DNA from: Proales similis
Taxonomy: Eukaryota; Rotifera; Eurotatoria; Ploima; Proalidae
Assembly: GCA_019059635.1 (NCBI GenBank)
Contig: JAGVRJ010000002.1
Coordinates: forward strand, 620,001-684,000
Length of the DNA stretch: 64,000 bases
Reading direction: 5' to 3'
Below, piece by piece: positions 47,334 through 58,588 of this stretch (its first letter is position 1; each line of letters begins with the position of its first letter). The notes beneath the pieces were generated by a model. It was not told the DNA's origin. It saw only the letters and a program-made list of their open reading frames with translations, and did not search any database. The translations under genes were made by a program, and so were the position numbers.

Positions 47334-49335
47334 ATGGAATTAAATATCTCGATTATAATTCAGGCGGTGTTTTTGTTCATCGCTTCAAATGTGCTGTACA
47401 AGCTGGCGCGCTGGTTCTTCACCTATCTATACCGAATCAGGGTGGTGAACAAGATTAAAGGCTTGCCCATGTGGCCGGTGATTGGCAGCGCTCATCTCAT
47501 AAAGCGAAAAAATGGTAATCAATCGCTTTGGCCAAATTGTGGTTTCTCATTTCCTTGAATCGGATCGTTTGAAAAGAGCTGCTAAAGCAACTTGAACATA
47601 TCTCGCTTGAGAACAAGAATGAGCCGGTCTTTAAAATCTGGATTGGTATGCTTGACCGTTCGCTCACTCTCTCATTCAAAACTAAATTAATTCTCTGCTC
47701 AGGTTGGCACCCAGTCATCTTTTTTCACAAGGGCGATTACATCGATGTAAGCGCGGACGAGTCCGGAATTTGATGGCTGATTTATTCAACTAAATTCTAC
47801 TCTCTCTCTTAAGCCTTTGGTGACCACTTCCAAGAACACACAAAAGTCAATTGAATATACTTTTCTTCACCCGTGGCTCAAGACCGGCTTGTTGACAAGG
47901 TAATCTTGCAGAATGCCAATATTGAATCAATTTCAGCTCGACTAAAACTGGCCATGGTTCAAAGTTATGGAGCAAAATGGCAGCACAGACGCCGCCTCTT
48001 GACTCCGACTTTCCATTTCGAAATTCTCAACGATTTCCTTCATGTCATGAACGAGCAGGCTGAGATCCTGGTCGATATTCTAACTGACATGAGCCGAAAG
48101 GGACAAGAGGTTGACATTTTCAAGAGGATCGCTCTTTGCGCTCTGGACATCATTTGTGGTCAGTCGAGCAAACCAAAACGCGGGCGAAGTAGAGTTTTGC
48201 TTAAAAATTGGTTTTATTTTAGAGACCGCCATGGGCCAGAATGTAAATGCGCAGACCGACGCTGACTCACCGTATGTAAAGGCTGTATCAGAGTGAGTTG
48301 ATCAGAACCGACTTGCTGCTGCCGCGCTCAACTTTGACATTAAAAACGCATTTAGAATCAGCGAGTTGATCATGGAGCGCAATTTCAATCCCCTCATTTG
48401 GCCGGACTTGGTTCACTCGCGAACAGAGAACGGCAAACGTCACAAGCGTTGCCTGAAAGTTTTGCACGACTTCACCAAGAAAGTGATCGACGAGCGCAAT
48501 CAAGAATACGAGAGCGGAGCAATCACCCAGAACAAGCGAGTCGCTTTCCTCGACATGCTGCTGAAGGCTCAGCACGAAGACTCGACAATAACGTTCGACG
48601 ACATCCAAGAAGAAGTTGACACATTTATGTTCGAGGGCCACGACACCACCGCCGCCGCTGCTAGCTGGGCATGTCACCTAATCGGATCCCATCCGGATGT
48701 ACAAAGAAAGATTCACGAGGAAATAGACGAAGTGATTGGTAAACACCGTTGAATTAAACCAGGTGTTGAGTTGAATTTTTACTTTGGAACATGTCAAAAG
48801 GCGAAGCTGCGCGACCACTCACGCCGGACGATTTGAAAGAGTTCAAGTATTTGGAGTGTGCGATCAAAGAGGCGCTGCGTCTATTCCCGTCTGTTCCATT
48901 TTATGGACGAACATTGTCCGAGGATATGGTTATCGGTAAGCATCGGCGCTCTTGATCAGATCACATTTGACTTTAATATGACGCGGCAAATCAGGCGATT
49001 ACAAGATACCGGCTGGATGCAGTGGATTTATTCTGCCCTACATGATCCATCGCGATGAAAAGTACTATCCAGATCCGGAAAAGTTCGATCCCGAGCGCTT
49101 CCTAAGTGCCAACAGCAAAGATCGCAATCCATACGCGTACATACCGTTCTCGGCCGGACGCAGAAATTGCATCGGACAGAGATTCGCTCAAATGGAAGTT
49201 AAAGTTGTGTTGGCCAATATTCTGCGAAAGTTTGAAATCAAATCACTCAAGACGACGGACGAGCTGAAACCATCGCCAGAGCTGATCATCAGACCCGAGA
49301 ACGGAATACCTGTAGAGCTGAAGCTCAGAAACTAA
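47334..49335 (+). CDS. Cytochrome P450, CYP4 family (CYP4V-like)
   Basis: A microsomal heme monooxygenase of the CYP4 clan, which typically omega-hydroxylates fatty acids. Nine exons: 47334-47514, 47577-47645, 47703-47746, 47814-47899, 47965-48158, 48223-48292, 48356-48738, 48801-48935 and 48995-49335, encoding 500 residues. A hydrophobic N-terminal anchor is followed by the Pro-rich hinge ([13 protein letters not shown]). Motifs present are the helix C segment [19 protein letters not shown]-helix [15 protein letters not shown], ExxR in [16 protein letters not shown], and the heme loop [10 protein letters not shown] with the Cys ligand. All introns are 57-67 bases and all phases agree. It looks functional. 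Confidence 0.96.
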
Positions 49336-49456
49336 AGCCCCCAATAATCATCAGCAAATCGCTACTTGACTGGTCCGAGCTGTTCGGATGAATTTTATTT
49401 GATTGAGCGTTCAATTATAAACATTTCAAGAATATATGAGAAAGTGTCTGGGCACT

Positions 49457-52190
49457 CTAGAGCGCACCTTTTGCCAATTTAACAAAATCTAGACCGCACG
49501 CGATGCTTTTGATTGCATAGTAGACCATCCCCAAACTGTTCGCAATGAAGAACAAATCAGAATTGTCAATTGATTGAAAGAATTGTGCAAAATAAACAAA
49601 CGTTAACTCACCTTCTTTTGAATCTGTTCAAGCTGATCTTCAAGTTTAACAGCTGCTTTTTGAATATAAGCGACGGCTGCTGCTTTTCCAGGCTCCTCTC
49701 GAAATGGTCATGAAACTCGCCCACAAACAGCTGATAGAGTTGCTTTATCTCAATTCCTCTGCGTTTGAGCAGCGTCTGCACACGTTGCATTTCGTCCAGT
49801 TCGTTCTGATCGCTTCGTGAGCTGTTCACGCTGATCATTCGGAGAAAGCTCTTTGCATTTTCCAGCAGCGTTTGATTAAACGCCTTCCAGGTGAGCTCAA
49901 GGTCGTCCGCCTTCTCTGAATCATCAATCGACTGGCCACTATCGATCAACCGCTGCAGCAAACTGCCTCTTATTCGCTCGTAGCTTCTCATCATGTTGTC
50001 GCGAAACAGGCCGAACAGCTCTACTTGGGCCTGGCTGGTCTCATTCAAATGTAGGTAAACAAAGCAAGAGGGCCTTGTAGATATTGTGTAAACTGTGTGA
50101 TAGGAATCGCGCGGGATCTAAAGCAGGCAGTCAAATTTTATTTTACCGAATTGTTTGTTAAATGGGCCCAAATCATACCTCAACTCTATCGCCTTTGCGC
50201 ATTGTCACGTTCGTCAATGTTCTCGTCGCGTTTTTCTCTGAACTCATCAGCTCGACGTTTATCTCGCCCTCTAACACTTCAATTGATGCGTTCACATGTT
50301 TGGATACAAAGTTTTCCAGCTTGAGGCCGCTGAGATCGGCAACAAACGTCAAGTCGTAGTCGAGTCCCTTGTGCTGATTTTCAATTTCGCTCAGTTTGGA
50401 TCGCCAATCACTCAAGTCGATCATCAGAGGAATGATCCACTCGGTTTGCTCAAACGGACTCCATTTGGCACGAGTCAAATCCACTCGCGGATCAATTTGC
50501 CTTTGATTAAATCGATGATTCATGGATCGCCACACGTCCATGTACAGTTCAATGTCATCGTGGCCCATCTCTGCCAGTCGCTCTTTGATGCAGTGTGTGT
50601 ACTGGTAAACCATGTCAGCATGCGAGGACCACCTTCTGCGGTTGGTCCACGCCTTGGGATTCAGATAGTGCGTCTGGTTTGTCTTTCTGTCCACAAAGTG
50701 TATTTTCACATGCTGCGTGTGCCACGAATGGACCATCATGTCCCACGAGTAGCCGTAGAGACCGTTCGTCCAATTGTTGTAGCCTTTGGTGATGAAATGC
50801 GAGTAAGGCAAAAACAGTTGAATGCAAATGTAGGCGATTGTGAACAAGGTGAAGAATTGCTGGTAAACCGTTGAACTCTGCTTGTGATTTTCTCGCTTGG
50901 CGTCTCGACTTGTTTCGGACTTTTCCTTCTTTTCATACAAACAGTGACTATTTAAACGATGGACTCTGAAGCTGCCGTTTGAATCATCGTTTGATTGAAT
51001 TAAGCCGACACGAGCCAGGAGACGCTTTGGCCAGCAGTTTGAATAGAATATCGTCGTGGTTGCCAGCATCGCGTACGGGAACATTCCTTAAACGAGCAAG
51101 GCGTCAATTGGCTTCGGTGAATATTTAAAAGAAGAATTTTACCGATGTGAAACATTCTCGAGTTCATCACATGAAACGAGCTCGTCAACAGAGCTCCGAT
51201 CCATCGAGTTCTATCGAAAAACAACAGAAAACCACTGAACAGGTCGATGACCAAGCCGCCCAGATGGACCACAAACAATGTGATTTGCTCCTCGGTTAAT
51301 ACGAGTCTGAGGAAGTTTCGCAGAGGTCGATTAAAACGTGTCGAGTTTGGAGCTGAGGTGATGGGGCATACTTGAACGGAGCAAAGACCCAGTGGTTACC
51401 CAGTGAAGTCATCGAGTAGCCCGATATCCAGTCGAAATCGAGCTTTTTCAAGCCGGCTAAGAAGTAGACCAGGAAAAACTGTGTCCGCAGCAGGGTGTAG
51501 TTCCACAAAGGCACATGCGTGTCCCTGATTGACTTGTCTCGCATGCAATCTATCGACCTGTCCAAATCAAACGGTTTAAAACAGAACTTGACTTGCATTA
51601 AAATGTCAACTCGCTTACAGGTATCTGTTGGCATCGCTGATCAAAAGCTGAATGCCAATCAGGCCGTACAGGTACGAGTGGTTGTTCCAAGTGGTCTTGT
51701 TGAGAAAGAAAAGATACCAATAGGGCAGAGTAAAAGACAAGCAGGCCAGGCGAAACTTGAATCCGAGAGTGATGCCCAGAGCGCCTAAGCGAGTCGAATT
51801 CGTCGATCAAGTAATCAGAAGCCATCTTTGCGACTGTGCTTTACCCAAGAACATGATAGAATAGACGATGACCATCCAGGGCGCTGGCAAAGGCTTCAAT
51901 GAGTCAAAAAGCGGAAAACGGCACTGCTTTGGACTGCCATATTCAAGGTCAGCGTCGGCCATTCCTCTTTCATTTGGTATATCAAGCATCATTACGAAAC
52001 CTAAATGAACAGTAAGCGATGTGATCTTCTCAAACTTCACCAAAGTTGACTTACCGAAAAGAATGCGAAAAACGGCCAATGATGAAGCATCCTCAGGACG
52101 GCTGAGAAGACGTACCAGAGATGACCAAGAGGTTAGAGCGTCAAGCGAAAAGCCGATCGATGCATCAATTCTCTTCCTAAACTCTTTCAT
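49457..52190 (-). CDS. GGCX: Vitamin K-dependent gamma-glutamyl carboxylase
   Basis: An integral ER membrane enzyme that carboxylates Glu to Gla using reduced vitamin K, CO2 and O2. Eight exons: 52055-52190, 51845-52000, 51619-51784, 51372-51557, 51143-51306, 50179-51086, 49612-50117 and 49457-49535, encoding 766 residues (human 758). Signatures are LRLVLSRP-like [48 protein letters not shown] and [26 protein letters not shown] contains the catalytic Lys pair region, and [20 protein letters not shown] then SWDMMVHSW follow. The last 26-codon exon is supported only by splice sites and phase. The gene is convergent with the P450, with 121 bases between stops. Confidence 0.95.
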
Positions 52191-52636
52191 AATTCTCGCC
52201 GCGTTCGTTTCGGTTTTAGTTTGCTTTTAGCAGAATAACAACTCAGTTGGTCTAAACGATCCATTTATCGTGCAGCAGTAGCGAGCTTGAACCAGCCGTA
52301 TGAGGCTCTAGCATAATTTCCTATCGAACGCATGCTCAACGCCCTGATTCAGATGTTTCCGACCGGTGCCCTCTTGCAGCCATTTGCCTTCTTAATTATT
52401 CGCTTAATAGAGACGAGAGAGATAGAGAGAGAGATAACGAGAATCTTGGTTAATTTCCAACCGGTTCGTTGGTTGTTAGAATGCATGCCTCTCACCTATG
52501 AGGGTTCGAAGGGCATGCGACTAGTCTAGACCGCTTTCCTTAAGGTCAAAGCTCACGTTTCCAAATCCGATCGACACAAAAAAAAGATTCCTTATAAAGC
52601 TTGACAATCTTGATTCCTCAAACCGCCAAATTAGAA
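52191..52636. promoter_or_regulatory. Divergent promoter region with TATA box at 52593
   Basis: This region lies between GGCX (minus) and the acyltransferase-like gene (plus). A clear TATAAA at 52593-52598 sits about 40 bases before the first ATG of the plus gene, implying a very short 5' leader. A GA-repeat stretch occurs near 52411-52436. Confidence 0.6.
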
Positions 52637-54115
52637 ATGAAGAGAGCATTTGTGAGTCTTCTGACTCTTACCGGTCTGTCTAAGAGAATGCTGAGCACGG
52701 TAATTAGGGCGACTGATGCTTATTACGAAGACTATTACTTAAATGGACACGACTGTGCAGTGAGCAGTCGTTCGTACAAAATTGAGACCAAAATTGACTA
52801 CGTGGCTGATTTGGAATTGACCAAAAGTGCCATCAGAGAATGGAAACGTCTTAATCCCCTCTTGTGCAGTCGAGTGGAGCGAGCCGATGGACGAATGTTT
52901 TTCGTCTATGAAACTGATTCCAACGATCTGAGCAACGTCAAGTTCGTTGAGCTGAAAAAATTGGTCGACTCGGACCGAAAGCGAACCGAACTGACCGACT
53001 TGCTGTTGAGCCGAGAGATCGCGCTGGAGACCGATTACAGTCGAGAGGCACTTTGGCGAATTGTGTTCAATCGAATAGACGCGTGCAATTACGAATTGAT
53101 ATTCAGCATTAACCACGCTATCAGCGAAGGAAGATGCAACTACAAATTGGTCACTTCGCTTTTAAATTTCATCGAGTCGTTTCATGCCGGTGATCGACCT
53201 CGGCTCGAGCCGTTCCAGGTTCTTGCGCCCATGAAAGAGCTTTACCTACGTAGTACGCCAATCGGCGAGTGCATCGATTCAGCCGATTGTCGAAAGCCAG
53301 CGTTCATGAAGCCGAATGGCAATGAGCGTCTATACACTCAAATACTAACTCCGAATGAATTGCTCGAACTGGAATTCATTAATATTGAAAACAATTCAGT
53401 TGAATTCAGATTGCCCGAGTTGCTAGTTTATCGGGATCGATGCTCGTCTCGTTTCGATAATCGGATTCTCGAGTTGGAACCGATGCTCAGCAAGTGTCGA
53501 AAAGCTGGAGTCAGACTCACTTCGTGTTTGAACATGTTGAGTGTTCTGGCGCTGGCTCAACTCTACCGAACAAACGGAGTGAGTAAGAAAATCACATATG
53601 CGACCACAATCAGCCTGCGGCCGTTGGTGAACAACAAATTGATGGGAGCGTCAGCTTACGAAAACCTCGGCTACTTTGTGGTTAGTCTGCTAAACAAATT
53701 CGAGGCCTTGAAGGAGGAGTCGTTTGATTTGAATAACTTTTGGGATTGGGCCAGAGAAGATTTTTTGAGAATCCAGGACGCGATCAGCTCAGGCTCTATC
53801 TACCAAATCGGACCGCATGAGGAGAAAATAGCACAAGAGGACGATCTATTTTTCGACTTGTGGATTTCTAATTTAGGCCATTTGCCTGAGAAGCATGAAA
53901 ATGGGATAAGTAAGCACAGGATTAGAAAGGTGGCGAATGCAAGTCTGATGAACACCGCAAACTATTTCGTGAGTCAACAGTTCATGAGCGTAGGCCAATC
54001 CCTTTACTGGTCCATTTATTCGAATTCGAATTTTGTTCGCCAATCGTGTGTCGATGATTACAAGTCGCTGTTTGTCGACTTGTTTAACAAAGTTGCCCAC
54101 CATTATCGTGAATAG
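52637..54115 (+). CDS. Condensation/CoA-acyltransferase-like protein
   Basis: An intronless ORF of 492 residues from the ATG at 52637; the frame is open upstream but has no ATG, and the TATA box supports this start. I read it as a member of the chloramphenicol acetyltransferase-like superfamily (condensation, alcohol O-acetyltransferase and PapA types). An N-terminal half has LNPLLCSRVE and SINHAISEGRCNYKLV, where His near residue 158 sits in a position like the HxxxDG catalytic motif but with Glu-Gly after Ser. A second half has a DFG-like region with DLWISNLGHLP, resembling the structural closing motif of this fold. The substrate is unknown. The assignment is by pattern only. Confidence 0.6.
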   Translation: MKRAFVSLLTLTGLSKRMLSTVIRATDAYYEDYYLNGHDCAVSSRSYKIETKIDYVADLELTKSAIREWKRLNPLLCSRVERADGRMFFVYETDSNDLSNVKFVELKKLVDSDRKRTELTDLLLSREIALETDYSREALWRIVFNRIDACNYELIFSINHAISEGRCNYKLVTSLLNFIESFHAGDRPRLEPFQVLAPMKELYLRSTPIGECIDSADCRKPAFMKPNGNERLYTQILTPNELLELEFINIENNSVEFRLPELLVYRDRCSSRFDNRILELEPMLSKCRKAGVRLTSCLNMLSVLALAQLYRTNGVSKKITYATTISLRPLVNNKLMGASAYENLGYFVVSLLNKFEALKEESFDLNNFWDWAREDFLRIQDAISSGSIYQIGPHEEKIAQEDDLFFDLWISNLGHLPEKHENGISKHRIRKVANASLMNTANYFVSQQFMSVGQSLYWSIYSNSNFVRQSCVDDYKSLFVDLFNKVAHHYRE

Positions 54116-54402
54116 GCTGCTTAGTTTTGCGCTCGAAATTATTATTCTGGAATAAAATATGTGAGAAAAAATTAGTCATTTTTATAATGTGCGAAGTAAT
54201 TCGGTTTCACTCTGCTCCCGAAAGGCTGGCAAAGTGCGGCATTCGAAGTAAATAGAGGACAAACAGATCCAAAGTGGATTGCCTCGATCTGGGAACGGCC
54301 TTTTTTGTATCTGTGAACTTCACACCCTAGACCATCTAGCGTGAGTGAGAAAAAAGAGAAGCCAGTGTTTAACTATCGCACCGGCTGACGGTGTAAACTA
54401 CA

Positions 54403-56490
54403 ATGGAGAACGGAGCGGAGAGCAACTTTGTCGGCCAGAGTCTCGACCCAGCAGCGTCCATTGAAATCGGCGACTTCAAGCAAGAAATGCTGGAGAATTT
54501 GTGGCGTTTTAAAAACGAGAACATGTTCACCGACACGTTCATCTACGTCGAGGGCGTCGAGCTGCCCTGTCATCGAGTCGTTCTGTGCGCGTCCAGCAAC
54601 TATTTCAAGGCAATGTTCTCGTGCGATTTGGCCGAAAGCCGTCACGGCAAAGTGTTCATGGAAAACATCTCGCCTTGGAATATGAAGCGCATACTCGACT
54701 TCATCTACACGGGCAAAATTGACATAAACAACGAGAATGTGATCGACATATTCAACGCCGCGGTCATGTTTCAGCTCGCTAAGCTGGCGGACATGTGCAC
54801 CAGCTACATACAGCAGCATATCGATTCCAGCAACTGTGTCGAGATAAACATATTCGCATCGTTGCACGGTCTGGTCAATTTGGAAAAGGAGACCTTTCAG
54901 TTCATGCTCAAGAATTTCATGCAGATTCTAAAGCAGTCGCTCGAGGAAGAGAGTTTCGTCCGGTTGAGTGAGAAAACGTTTGTAGAGCTGATCAGCTCGG
55001 ACTCGCTCAACGTTTCGCACGAGTCTTGTGTCTACCAGGCGGTTAAAATGTGGATAGACTATAACAGCAGAGATAAAGCCGAGTCGGAAAGATACGAAAT
55101 ATTTCATCGCTTGTTCAACTTTGTGCGGGTCGAGGCGCTCGAACAAGAGGAGCTGAGGGCTTTGCTCGACACGAACATTTACGTGAAGAAGAACAAAACG
55201 CTGTTCGAGAAGATCAGTAAAGCGATTGAAAAAGTAAAACTTAGCCACATGGTCGACACCACGCTGATGAGACCTTCGACTCTTCCGCGCGATTATTTGT
55301 GCGTGCTAAACGACGATCTGTTTCACTACTTTGACTTTTACGATCAAACCTGGAGCGAGTTGGACAACTGGCCAAACAAAGGACGCATAGCCTATTCCGC
55401 CTGCGTGCTTCATAACGTTTTGTACGTTTCGGGCGGCCTAAAAGAAGATTCAACCGACTCAATTGAATTGTACAATTCGTTCTACAAATATGAGCCGCTG
55501 AAGAATAAGTGGACTGAACTAGAGTCGATGCCACGCAAGCGTGCCTACCACAAGTCAATATCGTTGTGCTTCGACGGACACGAGTCGAGCTGTGTGATGG
55601 TACTCTACGGCATCTGTGAGAGCGTCGACCCGGACGAGTCACTTTACCAAATTGACAACGAGTGGAAGGCTTGCAGGAACATTGACATTTACCAGCCATG
55701 CACGGGACAGTGGTCCACGCTCAAAATAAACAATAATCCAATTGAACACGAGATTCTCTATCCACACAATCAATTTTATCGCAATATTCTTCATAACGAT
55801 CTGCATCTCAACGGGCCACAGTACTTTTCTCGGCTCGTTGAACTCCAGATGAGTCTAGAGAGTAGCCTTCTCTCGCTCAAGAACATTATTTACATTTTAC
55901 GCGACAACTGCATTTACTGCTACGAATTCGACGGTGAGAAGCTTCAGATTAATAGTTTGCCTTATTTCCGTCTGCCAACTGGGCCTTTTACGCTTGCCGG
56001 CATAGTGGCAGCGAGCGCGTCGCCGATGAGCACAGCACCGTTCGCTTGGATGGCCGATGCAGACCAGGACATTTGCCACGAGTCCATTACGCACGATTCG
56101 GACGAGACCGAAATCGGGGTCGACGACGAAGATTACAAAGAGTATCTGAGGCAAAAGCAGCTACTTTTGTTGAAGAGAGAAGCGCTCATCTACCTGGTGT
56201 GCGCCGATAGGGGCGCAGTCTACGAATTTTATCCGGCGACTAACAAACTGAGAAAATTGCCCAATTTGCAGCGCCAGCACTCGGCAAACGAAACGCGCGC
56301 ATTTAAAATAAACTCTCAGCTGTTTGTTTCTGGTGCGTTGAACGAGGTCGGAGAGGCGAGCCTCTTAGAAACGCTCGACGTCGATGAGAACGCCTGGACC
56401 ACTTTTGAACACGAGCTGCCTAGTCTGTCTGCGCGCGATCTTCATTTTCCAAACGAACGAAAATTTCTCCAACTCAAAATGTCTATTTGA
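54403..56490 (+). CDS. BTB-BACK-Kelch protein (KLHL-type)
   Basis: A probable substrate adaptor for Cullin-3 ubiquitin ligases. This intronless ORF encodes 695 residues. The BTB domain (about 42-140) has FTDTFIYVEGVELPCHRVVL, SSNYFKAMFS and LDFIYTGKIDI. A BACK domain follows (about 150-255). Kelch-like blades start near residue 290, with YSACVLHNVLYVSGGL, and are irregular: several lack the usual double Gly. An acidic insertion with DSDETEIGVDDEDYKEYLRQ interrupts the later blades near residues 565-590. I cannot match it to a single vertebrate KLHL. An AATAAA signal follows near 56582. Confidence 0.88.
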   Translation: MENGAESNFVGQSLDPAASIEIGDFKQEMLENLWRFKNENMFTDTFIYVEGVELPCHRVVLCASSNYFKAMFSCDLAESRHGKVFMENISPWNMKRILDFIYTGKIDINNENVIDIFNAAVMFQLAKLADMCTSYIQQHIDSSNCVEINIFASLHGLVNLEKETFQFMLKNFMQILKQSLEEESFVRLSEKTFVELISSDSLNVSHESCVYQAVKMWIDYNSRDKAESERYEIFHRLFNFVRVEALEQEELRALLDTNIYVKKNKTLFEKISKAIEKVKLSHMVDTTLMRPSTLPRDYLCVLNDDLFHYFDFYDQTWSELDNWPNKGRIAYSACVLHNVLYVSGGLKEDSTDSIELYNSFYKYEPLKNKWTELESMPRKRAYHKSISLCFDGHESSCVMVLYGICESVDPDESLYQIDNEWKACRNIDIYQPCTGQWSTLKINNNPIEHEILYPHNQFYRNILHNDLHLNGPQYFSRLVELQMSLESSLLSLKNIIYILRDNCIYCYEFDGEKLQINSLPYFRLPTGPFTLAGIVAASASPMSTAPFAWMADADQDICHESITHDSDETEIGVDDEDYKEYLRQKQLLLLKREALIYLVCADRGAVYEFYPATNKLRKLPNLQRQHSANETRAFKINSQLFVSGALNEVGEASLLETLDVDENAWTTFEHELPSLSARDLHFPNERKFLQLKMSI

Positions 56491-57190
56491 ACATCCCACG
56501 CGGCTTCTGTTATTTCTTCTTTCTCTCTCTCTCTTTCGCCTTCTTAGCAGCTATTCAAAGCTCTTAAAACCGTTGATTTCAAATAAAAACACTCGACCAT
56601 CATTTTTGAATTTTTTGTTTCAAAAGCATTTCGATTATTAAAAGGGCATTGCCGGGGATGTGAGCAGATGACGCGGTCGAAAATTTTTTTTTGAAAAATA
56701 GAATTGCTCGTGTTTTTGTTTCATTCATGCTCCAGTTCGCGCTCCGAGTTGACAATGCGAAAAGTAAATAAACTTGAAATAAAAGCAGCTTATTTAATTG
56801 GGCGAGAGAGTCGAGTCGCAATTTTTTTTTCAAACAACGAGCCGAGATTAAAAGCAAGCGAGAAATTTGGGCGAGAGCAAGCAGTTTTCAAACATGCGAC
56901 GAAGAAGGACTGTAAAGGGAAAACGAATCTTTAAATATTTGGCGGCCAAAGATTGACTTAAACTATTAAGAGAAAAGAAGAGCGGGAGCGTAGCGGTGTT
57001 TGGCAACGACTCGAATGCGACAAGGATTATTAACTTGGGTGGGTGAAAGTGGTGCGATTGTCGACTGGAAATCTGCGAGGCGTCAGTCAGTTTCTTTGGC
57101 ATATTTAGATTTTCATAAGACGTTGTCAGGCAGGGGCGTTCACAGTGCAAGAGCATCGAGCAGGATTCGTCAACACGAACGCGCCAAGTG
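56491..57190. other. Intergenic region between Kelch gene and QYVYA gene
   Basis: A 700-base spacer between two plus-strand genes. The left part is the Kelch 3' UTR, with a CT-rich run near 56520-56538. Poly-T or poly-A stretches lie near 56686 and 56822. Nothing else is recognised. Confidence 0.5.
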
Positions 57191-58179
57191 ATGTCTAAAG
57201 CTAGAAAGAAGCACGAGAAAAGCGTGGAAAAGAAAACAAACCACTTACCTGTGAATGGCGACGATCTAGATGAGTCGATTGAGATCGAGAGTAGAGACGC
57301 TGAATCAATAAGAAGCGACGAGAGCGACTACGGCAGCCATAGGAATAAACACCAGGCGAAAAGCAAGCCAAAGCTCTACACGTTCTACGATTTTATAAAC
57401 GCCAAAAAGCGACAGGCTGAGAAAGCTAATAACGCAATACATCAAAAAGAGGCTTCATATTCGCCTGCATCGTCATTGAGCGGCTCAGTGGAACAACTGA
57501 GCGAAAGAAGTTCTTATTCACCTCTGCCAGAACCAATTTACGTAACTATGCCGATTTCGAGCGGATTCGGAGGCTACACAGGCACTACACGACGCAAACA
57601 GGCGGCGCCTCCTAAAGTAAGCTATTAAATGCCAAACAGATTAGATAATGCGGGATTGCTAATCGTCGAATTTCTTCTTAGCCAGTTGAAAGAGTGGTGA
57701 CCGTTTCACCGCGTCGTCCAGTAAAATTCCAGCAACTTTACCGCGTCGAGTCAGACGAAGAAGAGCCTGAAGAGGAAGTCGTCCATGTGGTGCATCGCGC
57801 TCGGCCCAAGCCAAAGCCCAAGGAGAAAATCGTGTATGTAGACGATCCGCCGGAGCCTTCAAACGTTGTATATGTCGAAGAGCCAGCGCCAACCCAATAC
57901 GTTTACGCCAAGCCTCAGAACACCCAGATCGTATACTCGCAACCTCAGCCCAGCCACACGCAATATGTCTACGCCAACACGACGCGGCCAGGCCAACAAG
58001 TAGTCATGCTGAACGAGCCTGTCCATCAGCCGGTTCAGTATGTATACGCGAACGAGCAAGTCGGCGCCGCTCAACCGATCTACGTTGAACAGCCCTCCAA
58101 CTACGTAATGGTCAACGATCCGATGGTCGCCTCGAACTATGTCACTTCCTACCCGGGAAGCAGCATAATCTATAGATAA
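57191..58179 (+). CDS. Unrecognised low-complexity protein with repeated QYVYA motifs
   Basis: Two exons (57191-57616 and 57682-58179) join in phase to 307 residues. I do not recognise a family. The N-terminal half is charged and Lys/Ser/Glu-rich, with YTFYDFINAKKRQAEK. The C-terminal half is built of imperfect repeats with the core (Q/I)YVYA or VVYVEEP alternating with Pro, Gln and Asn, ending NYVTSYPGSSIIYR. No signal peptide is visible, so a secreted cuticle role is not supported directly, although the Tyr-Val-Pro composition resembles structural or assembly-prone proteins. The tail could instead be a cytosolic scaffold with Tyr phosphorylation sites. Two AATAAA signals follow (near 58205 and 58230). 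Confidence 0.7.
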
Positions 58180-58588
58180 GGCTCTCCTCCTTCCTATCAT
58201 TTATAAATAAATCGCTTTTTTATATTTATAATAAAATCCTTGAAAAAAAAACAACAAATCGACATTCTCTGGTGTAACGCTCTTATCGTCGAGTTTCGAG
58301 TCGAGTTGAAAACGAAAAGTCAAACTACAGTGAATAAATGAGAGACGGATTTAACAAAACGAAAATAAGGGCTTAAAGCGAGATAATAATGACGTGATGG
58401 TGCAGCCGACTTGTACACTGGAGAGGCGGAATGCTGCTGGTTCGCTTCCTCCGCCTCCTCGTCCGTGTTCAGTAAAGTTGTTCGTGGGCGTTGAGTAAAG
58501 CGGGCTTTTTATCGGCTGCTGTCAGCTCTTTATTCCGATTGAGAACTAATTAAACAACTGTGAGACTTTTTTGGCTTTATCGAACGAT
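58180..58588. other. Convergent 3' region
   Basis: About 400 bases between the QYVYA gene and the CDKL2-like kinase, which converge. It contains AATAAA signals for the plus gene near 58205-58232, with an A-rich run after. No ORF of note. Confidence 0.5.
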
